A stretch of DNA of 64,000 nt. It comes from Verrucomicrobiaceae bacterium (lineage in GTDB: Bacteria; Verrucomicrobiota; Verrucomicrobiia; Verrucomicrobiales; Verrucomicrobiaceae). Under the pieces are notes generated by a model, which was not told the DNA's origin, made no database searches, and was given only the letters and a program-made list of their open reading frames with translations. Position 1 is the first letter of the stretch, and every line of letters begins with the position of its first letter. The translations under genes and the position numbers were made by a program. Location of the stretch: contig JAIXZA010000165.1 of NCBI GenBank assembly GCA_027489965.1, positions 1 to 64,000 of the forward strand. Direction: 5' to 3'. Shown piece after piece: positions 14,510 to 25,399 of this stretch.

Positions 14510-15298
14510 TCAATCTCCGCCTTCGGCGCGCTCTTGGACACCGACGAAGGCTTCCTTTGCAGCGGCGAGGGCGTAGTCGCGATTCAGTTTGGTGATCCAG
14601 CGAACGCTGATTTCTTTCGGGCAGGCGGCCTCGCACTCGTACTGGTTCGTGCAGTTGCCGAAGCCTTCTTTGTCCATCTGGCGGACCATGCCGAGGGTGC
14701 GGCGGTCTTTTTCAGGCTGGCCTTGGGGCAGGGAGTTGAGCTGGCCGGCTTTGGCAGAAACAAAGAGCATGGCACTGGCATTTTTGCAGGAGGCAACACA
14801 GGCGCCGCAACCGATGCAGGCAGCGGCGTCCATGGCGGCATCAGCGACTTCTTTGCCAACCAGGATGCTGTTGGCGTCAGGAGCGGCTCCTGTGCGGACG
14901 GTCACGAAACCACCCGCCTGCTGAATGCGATCAAAAGCACTGCGGTTGACCATGAGGTCTTTGACGACGGGGAAGGCTTTGGCGCGGAATGGCTCGACCC
15001 AAATGGTGTCGCCATCGCGGAATTTACGCATGTGAAGCTGGCAGGTCGTGGTGGCTTTTTCAGGGCCGTGGGCGATGCCGTTGATGGTCATGGAGCACAT
15101 GCCGCAGATGCCTTCACGGCAATCATGGTCAAAGGCCACGGGATCTCCGCCATCCTGAATCAGGCGTTCGTTGACGATGTCCATCATCTCCAAGAAGGAG
15201 GCATGATCGGGAATCTCACGAGCTTGAATATCCTGGAAATGACCGGGCTGACCTTGATTCTGACGCCAGACTTTGAGTTGGAGGTTGAGGAGTGACAT
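14510..15298 (-). CDS. sdhB: Succinate dehydrogenase/fumarate reductase iron-sulfur subunit
   Basis: The 262-residue protein has the [2Fe-2S] ligands in DCREGICGMCSMTING plus a later Cys (TTTCQLHM). The C-terminal ferredoxin-like clusters are in AACIGCGACVASCKNAS and GNCTNQYECEAACPKEI. It carries electrons from the SdhA flavin to the quinone site. The length is normal. It is the last gene of sdhC-sdhA-sdhB on the minus strand but is separated from sdhA by about 0.9 kb holding two unrelated genes. Confidence 0.95.
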   Translation of the reverse strand: MSLLNLQLKVWRQNQGQPGHFQDIQAREIPDHASFLEMMDIVNERLIQDGGDPVAFDHDCREGICGMCSMTINGIAHGPEKATTTCQLHMRKFRDGDTIWVEPFRAKAFPVVKDLMVNRSAFDRIQQAGGFVTVRTGAAPDANSILVGKEVADAAMDAAACIGCGACVASCKNASAMLFVSAKAGQLNSLPQGQPEKDRRTLGMVRQMDKEGFGNCTNQYECEAACPKEISVRWITKLNRDYALAAAKEAFVGVQERAEGGD

Positions 15299-15324
15299 GG
15301 GAGGTGTGCGGTGGTTTTGAAAGA

Positions 15325-15906
15325 TTAGGCCGAGAGTGAGACTTCGATTTCCTCGCTGATCTGGCGGAGGTTTAAATGGATCCAGCGTGTGTCGCCGACA
15401 TAGTAACCGAGGGCTTCAGTGGCTCGTTGCTGGAGTTGGGTGGTGGTGAAAAAGCGCTTGTGGGCGAGAGCTAGAATGTCTGCCTGATCATTGGTGGAAA
15501 AGCGGGCGAGCTTAGAAACGGCTAGATCAACTGGGCAAAAGACACGGAGTTGAACACGGCGGCTCTCATTGCCAATGCCCAACCATTCGACACAGCTTTC
15601 GCGATGGTCGGGATGCAGCAGGGCAAACGTGTCGTTGTAAGTCGGGTCAAAATAAATGGTGGAGCGTTTTCCGTCCTGTCGAATGTAGTCCACGATCAAC
15701 TGATCATACGGTAGCAGGAGCCGCTTAGAGAAGGTGGCATCCACGTCTTCCGTGTATCGAGTTCCACAGTGGAAGTGAACGGCCATGCCGCCAGCGAGAT
15801 ACATGACCAAGGGATCGCCTTCGTAACTGCAATCGCGTAGAATCTGATCGATGCGGTCAAGCATTTCACTCAAAGCTGAAGTGAGTTCTGGATGAAGATC
15901 ATGCAT
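15325..15906 (-). CDS. Nucleotidyltransferase-like protein (DUF6036/AbiEii-type) inside the sdh operon
   Basis: The 193-residue protein carries YLAGGMAVHFH followed by GTRYTEDVDATF. The Gly-Gly and the T-x-D-x-D pattern match minimal nucleotidyltransferases such as DUF6036 and AbiEii-type proteins, some of which are toxins of type IV-like toxin-antitoxin pairs. A helical second part has DLAVSKLARFSTND and DILALA, also typical of that group. Its start overlaps the 3' end of the upstream small gene by 8 bp, so the two are coupled. It ends 26 bp before sdhB. Nucleotidyltransferase fold is probable; a toxin role is inference. Confidence 0.7.
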   Translation of the reverse strand: MHDLHPELTSALSEMLDRIDQILRDCSYEGDPLVMYLAGGMAVHFHCGTRYTEDVDATFSKRLLLPYDQLIVDYIRQDGKRSTIYFDPTYNDTFALLHPDHRESCVEWLGIGNESRRVQLRVFCPVDLAVSKLARFSTNDQADILALAHKRFFTTTQLQQRATEALGYYVGDTRWIHLNLRQISEEIEVSLSA

Positions 15907-16186
15907 GGCGAAGCTGTCTTTTCAGCTGAGTGGAGAAGCGCAAGGCGTCAAAACGCAGATCTCGCAGCAATGAGCCTAATGTCTGACTGCATCCTGGAAG
16001 CAAGGTTTCAGCGAGGTTCACGAGCTTTTCGCTGTAACCGTACCAATCAGTGCCTGAAAGGAAGAGGCAGATGGCTGCCATTTCATTGGGCGGGACGGGC
16101 TTCGATTCCAGCCAAGCAGCTTCCTCGAACGCGGCCTGTTGGCGCGCGCAGAAGTCGAGTAACTGGGCTTCGGAATCGCGATTCAT
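15899..16186 (-). CDS. Small partner protein of the nucleotidyltransferase-like gene
   Basis: The 95-residue protein is acidic at its start and mainly helical (SEAQLLDFCARQQAAFEEAA, later LVNLAETLLPG). I recognise no family and no DNA-binding motif. It starts 10 bp after sdhA stops and overlaps the nucleotidyltransferase-like gene by 8 bp (15899-15906), a layout common for two-gene toxin-antitoxin modules. The coding call rests on this tight packing. Confidence 0.6.
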   Translation of the reverse strand: MNRDSEAQLLDFCARQQAAFEEAAWLESKPVPPNEMAAICLFLSGTDWYGYSEKLVNLAETLLPGCSQTLGSLLRDLRFDALRFSTQLKRQLRHA

Positions 16187-16196
16187 GAGTGATGAA

Positions 16197-18113
<1,917 letters not shown>

Positions 18114-18149
18114 AAGGCGGAGGGCGAGAGGGCTGAGGGCAGGGGAGGA

Positions 18150-18863
18150 TTAACGGCCGTAACCAAAGACAAGGATGGCGATTGGGATGGAGCAGTTGCC
18201 GACGAGAATGAGAAGGGCAAATGCATGGCCCAGCTTCTTAAATAAAGGCTCTGTGCGGTGAGTGGAGAGTCCCAGAGTCTGGAACAAGCTGGAGAAACCA
18301 TGACTCAAATGGCTGCTCAGGAGAAGCATGGCAATGACATATAAAATGGCAGCAGGAGCCCAGGAGAATCCGTCGATGACCATTTTGTAAACATTGTGCA
18401 CGGTGTGGCCGTGCAGGTCATAGCTGTAGAGGGCTGGATTGCCGTATTCATTGCCGACACGCACCGTGAAGTGCAGAAGATGATAGACGATGAAGGCAAG
18501 AATCGTCAGACCACTCCAGATCATGGTGCGGGATGACTTGCTAGAAACTTGGGAAGCAACCTTGCCGTAGGCATCGATACGAGCTGCGCGGTTTTGCTTG
18601 GTCAGTTGAATGGTCGCTACCACATGAATGCCGACGGCTGCCAGCAGGCCCAGTCTTGCGATCCAGACACCGCCGCCGTGAAGAGCGGTTTGCAGCATGT
18701 GTCCATATTCATTGATGGCTTCGGGTCCGACGAAGACCAGTAAATTGCCAATCATGTGGCCGAGGACAAAGATTAGAAGGGCTGCGCCGGTCAGGGCAAC
18801 GAGGATCTTCTTGCCAATGGAGGAATGGTAAAAACGGGAAAGGGAATCAAAAACTGCGCTCAT
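18150..18863 (-). CDS. sdhC: Succinate dehydrogenase cytochrome b558-type subunit
   Basis: The 237-residue integral membrane protein has five hydrophobic segments and several helix-embedded histidines (FVLGHMIGNLL, GIHVVATIQL, VYHLLHFTVR, SSHLSHGFSS) that fit a di-heme cytochrome b. It anchors SdhAB and passes electrons to or from the quinone pool. A single five-helix subunit replacing SdhC plus SdhD is typical of the b558 family. It is the first gene of the operon. Confidence 0.93.
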   Translation of the reverse strand: MSAVFDSLSRFYHSSIGKKILVALTGAALLIFVLGHMIGNLLVFVGPEAINEYGHMLQTALHGGGVWIARLGLLAAVGIHVVATIQLTKQNRAARIDAYGKVASQVSSKSSRTMIWSGLTILAFIVYHLLHFTVRVGNEYGNPALYSYDLHGHTVHNVYKMVIDGFSWAPAAILYVIAMLLLSSHLSHGFSSLFQTLGLSTHRTEPLFKKLGHAFALLILVGNCSIPIAILVFGYGR

Positions 18864-19063
18864 GAGTGGTAAAAGTTCACTTTGGCAATACGACGGCTAC
18901 TCGCAAGCAGGAGCTGCAATTTTCACGCGACTTTCTTTGTCGATGAATCTGAACTTCTTGGGGAGTCTGCTCAGTGACCTGAATTTGTATTTCTCAGGCT
19001 TGGGAAATGTTCACTTGGTTTTTAACGTTGATCTGGAGGAGACTTCCAATCACTCTAATACCT

Positions 19064-19645
19064 ATGTTCCGAACTCTTGCCTGCTTCCTTGTCGCTTCCA
19101 CGTTTTCTTTTTCTGCCGAAACACCGCCGCCAGGGCACGATCATAGCCAAGAAATCCCAGGCTTAAAGAAGGAGCTTTTTGCTGGCATCACGGCAGATGA
19201 TCTGCTGCGTCCAGGGTCGACACCCAACAGCGTGAAGGTGGTGTTGGTGGCTACGTTTAATGCGGCCAATTATGGCATGAATTTCAATGGTTATTCTCAC
19301 GGAAAAGCGGTGCTGACGGTGCCTGTGGGCTGGAAGGTGGATGTGACCTTCATCAACCCAAGTCCGATCCCCCACAGCGCGATTGTGTGTGAAAAGGCGG
19401 AAACAAAGAAGCTGCAAATTGCCGAACCTTACTTTGAAGGTGGAGCGACACCGAAGCACATCATGGGGCAAACGATGGGAAAATCGGAGTTCAGCTTCAC
19501 GCCCGATGAGGCTGGGGAGTTTGCCCTAGCCTGTGGCTTTCCCTCGCACGCGGTGGCTGGGCACTGGATTTCTCTCAATGTCAGCGCAGAGGCTAAAGTT
19601 GCGACGCTCCAGTTTGGTGACCAGCCCGCCAAAGAAGTGAAATAG
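19064..19645 (+). CDS. Sulfocyanin-like secreted blue-copper protein
   Basis: From the ATG at 19064 the protein has about 193 residues with a signal peptide (FRTLACFLVASTFSFSA). The cupredoxin region has a first copper-ligand histidine in NPSPIPHSAIVC and the C-terminal ligand loop ALACGFPSHAVAGHW, where Cys and His fit type-1 copper ligands. The pattern resembles sulfocyanin domains. It would be a periplasmic electron carrier. A longer frame starts at 19007 but would bury the signal peptide. It is convergent with the thioredoxin-like gene, which ends 6 bp away. Confidence 0.7.
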   Translation: MFRTLACFLVASTFSFSAETPPPGHDHSQEIPGLKKELFAGITADDLLRPGSTPNSVKVVLVATFNAANYGMNFNGYSHGKAVLTVPVGWKVDVTFINPSPIPHSAIVCEKAETKKLQIAEPYFEGGATPKHIMGQTMGKSEFSFTPDEAGEFALACGFPSHAVAGHWISLNVSAEAKVATLQFGDQPAKEVK

Positions 19646-19651
19646 GTCAGC

Positions 19652-20704
19652 TTAGAGGCCTAGCTTGGCTTTGATGGCCTCGACACTGGTGTTTTTGAGG
19701 ACGATTTTTCCTTTTGGGTCTAGCAGATAGAGCGTGGGGAAATTGCGCAAATTGAAGATGCTCGTAATCGGGCCACTGGTGGTGCCGTCTGACCAGTTGC
19801 GGAAGTTGACTTGATAGTCTTGATAGGCTTTTCGCGCCTCGTCTGGGATGTCGGTATTGATGCCAAGAATGGCGATAGATTTGTCCTTGGTCGCCGTCGC
19901 CAGTTGATTCATCTGTGGTAAAACGCCATGACAGGCATGGCACCAGCCGCCCCAGAACATGAGGATCACACTTTTGCCACGGTAGTCACTGAGTTTGAAG
20001 CCGCTGCCATCCACGTCTTTGCCGTCGATCTCTGGGCATTCGCTGCCGACCGAGAGATTGGCGAGTTCAAACATGGTGCGTGCTGCCTGATCAGCGAGAG
20101 GGAAGCCATCAATGGTTTCTTTAGAGTAGGTGGAGCTGACTTCCTGGAAGTAGTCCATGGCCTTGGATTTAGCGGTCTCAGCGGCCTTCTCATCGGTGGC
20201 TGCTTCAAAAAGGCGGAAATACTGCATGCCTAGGGCATAAGTAGCTGCTGCTTTTTCAGGCAGGTTCGGATTGCTCTCGCGCACAGCTTTGAGAATCGGT
20301 TCTGCCATGGTGATTGGATGGTATTCTAGGGCTTTCACCGCTGCGGCGATGCCAGCACTCTTGGTGTGAGAGGTACCGAGCATTTGCAGGGCAATCTGAC
20401 CTTCTGGGAAGTTGGCCGCCTGCGTGGCCAGCCATTTCACGCCCAGGGCTGAGCCTGGGGCATCCAGGTGATCTTGGACGATCTTCATGACCTGGGTGGC
20501 ATAGGTTTCGGCACTTGGAATGGTGCCGCGGTATTTGTTTTTCTCTTCCTCCGTTTTCGCCTCAATGATCTTCATGGTATTGGCGCGGACCTTTGTCTCA
20601 TACTCGTCGATCACGGCGCGGATCGCTGTCTCAGTCGCATCGGGCTCGGCGTGCAACGGGGCTGCAAGGCAAAAGGTGAGGAGGCAGATTTGGAGTGTTT
20701 TCAT
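19652..20704 (-). CDS. Secreted TlpA-like thioredoxin-fold protein
   Basis: The 350-residue protein has a signal peptide (LQICLLTFCLAAPLHA), a helical middle of about 200 residues resembling repeat-type adaptor regions, and a C-terminal TlpA/AhpC-like domain. The last contains GSGFKLSDYRGKSVILMFWG and the redox pair WCHAC (residues about 250-255). It probably reduces disulfides or serves cytochrome/copper maturation in the periplasm. The unusual x-x of the active site is His-Ala. Confidence 0.85.
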   Translation of the reverse strand: MKTLQICLLTFCLAAPLHAEPDATETAIRAVIDEYETKVRANTMKIIEAKTEEEKNKYRGTIPSAETYATQVMKIVQDHLDAPGSALGVKWLATQAANFPEGQIALQMLGTSHTKSAGIAAAVKALEYHPITMAEPILKAVRESNPNLPEKAAATYALGMQYFRLFEAATDEKAAETAKSKAMDYFQEVSSTYSKETIDGFPLADQAARTMFELANLSVGSECPEIDGKDVDGSGFKLSDYRGKSVILMFWGGWCHACHGVLPQMNQLATATKDKSIAILGINTDIPDEARKAYQDYQVNFRNWSDGTTSGPITSIFNLRNFPTLYLLDPKGKIVLKNTSVEAIKAKLGL

Positions 20705-20724
20705 GGGGGTTTTAGGGTGGGAAA

Positions 20725-21840
20725 TTACGGGCGTTTGCGGCGAAGGGCCATAAGACCCGTCAAAATCATGAGGGCAGCGCTTCCCGGCTCTGGAACGGCG
20801 ACAAAGGAAGCATAAACATTGTCATACAAGGTGACGATCACCGGACTGCTGACCGACCCATAATTCTCTTGGCGGGGATTGAGAGAGAAATTCTGGGCTG
20901 ATTGTCCGGTTTCAGGGGCTTCCACGCGATAAGTCGATCCGTCGGTTAATCCGGTGAGAGCGATGTTGAACCCTCCAACGCTGTTGGTTTGGCCTGAGGC
21001 GACCATTTGTCCGGTGAAGTTGTCATAGACAAAGACCAGCGCTCCCCCAATGCCTTCGCCAGGGGTGTAGAAGTCGTCATCAAAGATGGAATCATTGTAG
21101 ATGCTGCCTGTGAGGATGGCGTCTGAGATGATGCTCACGCCATTGGAACGTAAATTGTTTGCTAGATGCTGCGTCACGCTAAAGGGGCCAGTGACTTCTA
21201 CATTGTTGATGGGAATCGAGACGGTTTGAAAACCAATGCCGATCTCTTTAAAAAGTGGGTCCATCAGGGCTGCACGGTGCGTGGCCCCAGGCTGAATTCC
21301 CGTGCCACTGCCTCCGTCTGGACCCCAGTCGATGGCTAAGGCTGTGTGTGCATGAGTGACATCTGATGCTGTTGCGAAAAGTGTCTGGGCTGAATCTCCC
21401 CAGGATGAGCTATAGCCAGCATTGACGATGCGCTGACCGACACTCAGGCCATCCAATCCATGCGCCTGAGTATCCGTGCTCACCATCAGATTCGAATAAG
21501 TGGCCGAAGCTGCGGCAAGCGAGTTACTCCAGGCCAGAGGTGGCGCTGCTATCAGGGTGCTCCATTGAGATGATAACTCTGAAGCACTCACGCCATAGAA
21601 ATTCAGTGCCGAAGCCACCGTCAGATGATCTGATTTGGGAGAGCCCCAGGTGTTTGCATCGGCTAAATTGACCAGCTTATCCAATTCTGCTGCGGGTGCC
21701 CTGCGCATCCGGTTCAATTGCTCTAGCATGAATTGTTGCTCAGCTGTTGGATCTGCGGCGTGGCATGGCGACACAAAGAGTCCGCTGACCCAAAAAGTCA
21801 GTGCCGCCCAACTTGACCTGTTCCAATACAACATCCGCAT
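20725..21840 (-). CDS. Secreted CAP-domain protein with PEP-CTERM sorting signal
   Basis: The 371-residue protein has a signal peptide ending PCHA, a CAP/SCP-like domain (residues about 30-190, with LEQLNRMRRAPAAEL, PLAWSNSLAAASATYSN and THRAALMDP), and a later SdrD_B-like beta domain (GGALVFVYDNFTG). It ends in a PEP-CTERM tail: VPEPGSAALM, a hydrophobic helix and RRKRP. PEP-CTERM proteins are sorted by exosortase to the cell surface. No exosortase gene is visible here. Confidence 0.88.
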   Translation of the reverse strand: MRMLYWNRSSWAALTFWVSGLFVSPCHAADPTAEQQFMLEQLNRMRRAPAAELDKLVNLADANTWGSPKSDHLTVASALNFYGVSASELSSQWSTLIAAPPLAWSNSLAAASATYSNLMVSTDTQAHGLDGLSVGQRIVNAGYSSSWGDSAQTLFATASDVTHAHTALAIDWGPDGGSGTGIQPGATHRAALMDPLFKEIGIGFQTVSIPINNVEVTGPFSVTQHLANNLRSNGVSIISDAILTGSIYNDSIFDDDFYTPGEGIGGALVFVYDNFTGQMVASGQTNSVGGFNIALTGLTDGSTYRVEAPETGQSAQNFSLNPRQENYGSVSSPVIVTLYDNVYASFVAVPEPGSAALMILTGLMALRRKRP

Positions 21841-21900
21841 AGATCGTAATCTATGGTAATTATGGAAAGTGGCAAACGGGAAGTTTCAGCTTTCTTGATA

Positions 21901-23226
21901 TTAAATCGCCAATTCTCGCAGCAGGGCTTTGTTCAGACGGATGCCTGCTTCGAGATTCGCAATGGGGAAGTTTTCGTTCGGTGCGTGCGCTTGGCAGTCT
22001 GGCAGCGCTAACCCAAGGAGCAGTGTATCAGCTCCAAGCACGTCTTTAAAGGCTTGAACAATCGGAATACTGCCGCCTTCTCGAATCAGAGCGATTTGAC
22101 CCCCGAAGGTTGCCTGAAGCGCACGCTGAGCAGCCAGACCGTAGGGTGAATGTGGGTCCATTAGATAGGAACTGCCTGTGTGGCCACGCTTGATCTCTAA
22201 ACGAACGGATTTCGGAGCCTGGCTGCGCAAATAGGCCTCTGCCAGATCGAGAATACGTTCTGGATTTTGGTCAGGTACGAGCCGGAATGATAATTTAAAG
22301 AATGCTTCACGGGGAATGACCGTTTTTGAGCCCTCTCCCTGATATCCGCCACCGATGCCATTGACCTCGGCCGTTGGGCGTGCCCAGCGGCATTCACGTT
22401 CCGTGTAGCCAGCTTCACCAAAAAGGGCTGGAGCACCCGTCAATGCCAGCGTTTCAGCTTCTCCGTCTCCCAAGTCTTTCCAAGACGTACGTTCCCAATC
22501 CTGGAGATCCCGAACGCCATCGTAGAAACCAGGAATCAAAACTCGCCCTTCTGCATCGTGAAGGGTAGCGACGAGGCGCGCTGCCATCGTCGCAGGATTA
22601 GCGACTGCGCCACCAAAGATGCCCGAGTGAAGATCGATTGTGGGTCCATGGACTTTCACTTCCAGGCAAGCAATGCCGCGCAATCCATAAGTGAAGGTGC
22701 CGACGCCTTCAGCCACCATGCCCGTATCTGAAATGGCGACGAGATCACAGGCCAGTTCTTCGCGATGTGCTTGTAGGAAGGGTTTTAGATTGGGGCTGCC
22801 GATTTCTTCTTCGCCCTCAAAGAGAAGGGTCAGATTAACAGGCAGATCACCGTGTTCGGCCAGTGTCTCGGCCAAACCTGAAACATGGGCGATGAGCTGT
22901 CCCTTGTTATCGGTGGCACCACGGCAGTAGATGCGCCCATCACGGATTGTTGGCTCAAAGGGGGGCGAGAGCCACTCGGCAAGAGGCTCCACCGGTTGCA
23001 CGTCGTAGTGACCGTACAGCAGCACGGTGCGGCGGCCTTCGAGATGCTTATTTTTCGCTACAATCACGGGATGTCCGGGAGTTTCATGCAGCGTCGTCGT
23101 TAGCCCCATGCCTGTCAGTTTGGAAACGAGCCATTCCGCGCAGGCACGAGTATCGGCATTGAACTTTGAGTCGGTAGAAACGCTGGCAAAGCGCAGGCAA
23201 GTGAGGAGATCGTCGAGTGCGGACAT
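21901..23226 (-). CDS. M20-family metallopeptidase (dipeptidase)
   Basis: The 441-residue protein has the M20 zinc-site motifs: LLYGHYDVQPVEP (first His and Asp), CRGATDNKGQL (bridging Asp), LLFEGEEEIGSPN (catalytic and ligand Glu) and a late CQAHAPNENFPI. A dimerisation lid lies in the middle (LEVKVHGPTIDLHSGIFGG). The closest known group is the dipeptidase/ArgE-type M20 enzymes that cleave dipeptides or acylated amino acids in the cytoplasm. No signal peptide is present. It is a single gene between secreted-protein genes. Confidence 0.9.
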   Translation of the reverse strand: MSALDDLLTCLRFASVSTDSKFNADTRACAEWLVSKLTGMGLTTTLHETPGHPVIVAKNKHLEGRRTVLLYGHYDVQPVEPLAEWLSPPFEPTIRDGRIYCRGATDNKGQLIAHVSGLAETLAEHGDLPVNLTLLFEGEEEIGSPNLKPFLQAHREELACDLVAISDTGMVAEGVGTFTYGLRGIACLEVKVHGPTIDLHSGIFGGAVANPATMAARLVATLHDAEGRVLIPGFYDGVRDLQDWERTSWKDLGDGEAETLALTGAPALFGEAGYTERECRWARPTAEVNGIGGGYQGEGSKTVIPREAFFKLSFRLVPDQNPERILDLAEAYLRSQAPKSVRLEIKRGHTGSSYLMDPHSPYGLAAQRALQATFGGQIALIREGGSIPIVQAFKDVLGADTLLLGLALPDCQAHAPNENFPIANLEAGIRLNKALLRELAI

Positions 23227-23368
23227 GGGAGGTTCAAATTGAAGCGGACTTGTGTTTGTGCAAGCCTACGAGGCTATTCCATAAAGCCCTGAGCCATTTC
23301 TGGCGCTTATTGATGTTGTTGCGTAAAGTGACCGCTCAGAACATTGCTCAGTTAAGATCAGACGTGAC

Positions 23369-24403
23369 TTACTTGGCTGTGACCCATGGCAGTTTGACTT
23401 TGGCGATGTAGATGCTGGCTTTGCCTTCATGGGATGAGTAGTAGCTGACCCAGAGATGGTTTTCATGCCAAAGCAGGCCGGGGTAGCTGCAGTCGCCACC
23501 GCTGGGCAGTTCTAAGATTGGTTCAAGGGAGGTGGGTGTCATTTTATAAAGCACTGTGTGGGCACCGGGTGTTTTGCCCAGACCACGTGACGCTGCGATG
23601 AGGGAGCCGTCTGGCAGTTCGATGAAGTTTTGCCCCTGAACGACATTGGTCAGTGGGGTCCATTTCCATTCGCGGTAGGGAGCTGTAGCACTGCCGATGT
23701 AGCCACGCTTGTCGCCAGCCTCGCGGCGGACGAGTGCTAGAGCGCTGCCGTCTTTGAGAAAGCGTAGGGTGGTTTCATTCGGTTGATTGGGTACTTGCAT
23801 GATGGAGGATAGCTGCCAAACGGAGCCGTCACTACTGGTGTAGGATTTGAGCGACCATTCAGGCTCTGACTTGGGGCCACCGGTGGTCGGGTAGGCGTTG
23901 TAAGAGACACCGTAGAATTTTTTGTCGCTAGGATTCACGGTCGTGCGCCAGAGCCAATCGCCTTCTGCCAGTAGCTTTTGAGTGGGTGTCCAGAACTTGC
24001 CATCAGTTGTGGTGGAGTAACGCGGGCGGCGGCCTTTGAGATCCTTGGTGCCGCCATAGAGGGAGCCACCGCAGATCATGTAGAGTTGTTTGCCGTCAGG
24101 GGTGATTTCCAGCTTCGGATCACGCAGGTCGGTGCCTTTCTCGCTGATGGTGGCGTAGTCCACCCAAGTGCTGCCGGTGGAGGAGATCATGATGCGAATG
24201 CTGCCATCACTGCCGACATGGTCCTGCGCTTCTCGGAAGCAGCAAAAGAAGAGATTTTTAAACCGAGTCAGGTCGGTGAAAGCTTGATGCCCGCCTTTGT
24301 CGTAGATTTTCTGAACAGAGATCAATTCCGCCTGCGGAGCCTGTGCCATGGCTGAAAAGGGCAGGGCAAAAGAAGCGAGAGTGAGAAGGGCGAGTGTTTT
24401 CAT
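23369..24403 (-). CDS. Secreted sialidase-fold (BNR-repeat) protein
   Basis: The 344-residue protein has a signal peptide (LALLTLASFALPFSAMAQA) and a six-bladed-propeller pattern. This includes Asp-box-like segments (SDGSIRIMISSTGSTW, TTDGKFWTPTQ, SSDGSVWQ) and an arginine/acid-rich active-site-like stretch (FCCFREAQDH). Similar exo-alpha-sialidase-like proteins are common in Planctomycetes and Verrucomicrobia; true sialidase activity is not assured. It is monocistronic. Confidence 0.8.
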   Translation of the reverse strand: MKTLALLTLASFALPFSAMAQAPQAELISVQKIYDKGGHQAFTDLTRFKNLFFCCFREAQDHVGSDGSIRIMISSTGSTWVDYATISEKGTDLRDPKLEITPDGKQLYMICGGSLYGGTKDLKGRRPRYSTTTDGKFWTPTQKLLAEGDWLWRTTVNPSDKKFYGVSYNAYPTTGGPKSEPEWSLKSYTSSDGSVWQLSSIMQVPNQPNETTLRFLKDGSALALVRREAGDKRGYIGSATAPYREWKWTPLTNVVQGQNFIELPDGSLIAASRGLGKTPGAHTVLYKMTPTSLEPILELPSGGDCSYPGLLWHENHLWVSYYSSHEGKASIYIAKVKLPWVTAK

Positions 24404-24528
24404 GCGCGTGTGGATTTAAAAGAACGTTCCTCGACAGGCAAGCCTAGCCTGATTCAATCGAAGATCTTTGTTTGCTTTGTAAACATCTTGGCAATGTAGC
24501 GCTTTGCAGCTCCGTTCTCCGCCTTTCC

Positions 24529-25287
24529 ATGAATTTATTAGAACTGAACGACACTGACCGCGCTCTGTACGAGTGGCAGATGTGGGTGCCTGGCATGGGA
24601 GAAGAGGGCCAGAGGAAACTTAAAGGCGCATCTGTGTTGATTTCCCGCGTCGGCGGTCTCGGTGGATTGGTGGCGATGGAGCTGGCGGCAGCTGGGGTCG
24701 GGCGTCTGATTCTTGCGCATGGTGGGGATCTTCAGATGTCGGACTTGAATCGCCAGCTTTTGCAGACTCGCGCTCAGGTCGGGCGACCGAGGGTGGAGTC
24801 GATCATTCAGAAATTAATGGATCTGAATCCTGACTGTGAGGTGATCGCTGTGCCTGAAAATGTCTCTGAGTCGAATGCGGATGCCCTCGTCGCTCAGTGT
24901 GACATCGTGGTCGATGCGGCTCCGCTTTTTCAGGAAAGGCTGGCATTAAATGCCGCTGCAGTTCGTGCAGGCAAGCCAATGGTCGAGTGTGCCATGCATT
25001 CTCTGGAGGCCAGCGTGACCACGTTTATTCCAGGGCGCACGGGTTGTCTGGCCTGTTATGTGACGGAGGTTCCGCAGACTTGGACGCGGCAATTTCCCGT
25101 TTTTGGTGCAGTTTCGGGCACTGCTGCCTGCCTGGGGGCCATGGAAGTGATCAAACTTATCACTGGGCTGGGTCAGCCTTTAGCTGGAGAAATACTCTGC
25201 ATGGATCTCGGGAAGATGCTATTTCGTCGGCTGAAATTGCCAAAGCGTGCGGACTGTAACATCTGCGGAACTTTCACGAGCGACTGA
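24529..25287 (+). CDS. ThiF/MoeB-type adenylyltransferase
   Basis: From the ATG at 24529 the protein has 252 residues. It has the E1-like ATP-binding motif (VLISRVGGLGGLVAMELAAAGVG), the DLNRQLLQ segment with the arginine needed for adenylation, and a catalytic-type region. Two zinc-binding Cys pairs follow (CLACY and CNICG). The family activates the C-terminal glycine of small sulfur carriers (ThiS or MoaD) as an acyl-adenylate. Which carrier it serves is unclear, as none is adjacent. It starts MNLLELNDTDRALYEWQMW, as in MoeB. The next gene is about 110 bp away. Confidence 0.85.
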   Translation: MNLLELNDTDRALYEWQMWVPGMGEEGQRKLKGASVLISRVGGLGGLVAMELAAAGVGRLILAHGGDLQMSDLNRQLLQTRAQVGRPRVESIIQKLMDLNPDCEVIAVPENVSESNADALVAQCDIVVDAAPLFQERLALNAAAVRAGKPMVECAMHSLEASVTTFIPGRTGCLACYVTEVPQTWTRQFPVFGAVSGTAACLGAMEVIKLITGLGQPLAGEILCMDLGKMLFRRLKLPKRADCNICGTFTSD

Positions 25288-25399
25288 TTTTTCTGAAACT
25301 ACATCCGCAGAATCTACTCATGTCGTATTTGACGAAGAATTGACGGTGCGCGATGTAATGAGCGTGCACTTACCCTCATCAGTGCCTTTTTATCCCCCT

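Noticed and set aside
14411..15295. 294-residue open frame on the plus strand
   Set aside because: It is antisense to sdhB, which carries all Fe-S ligands.
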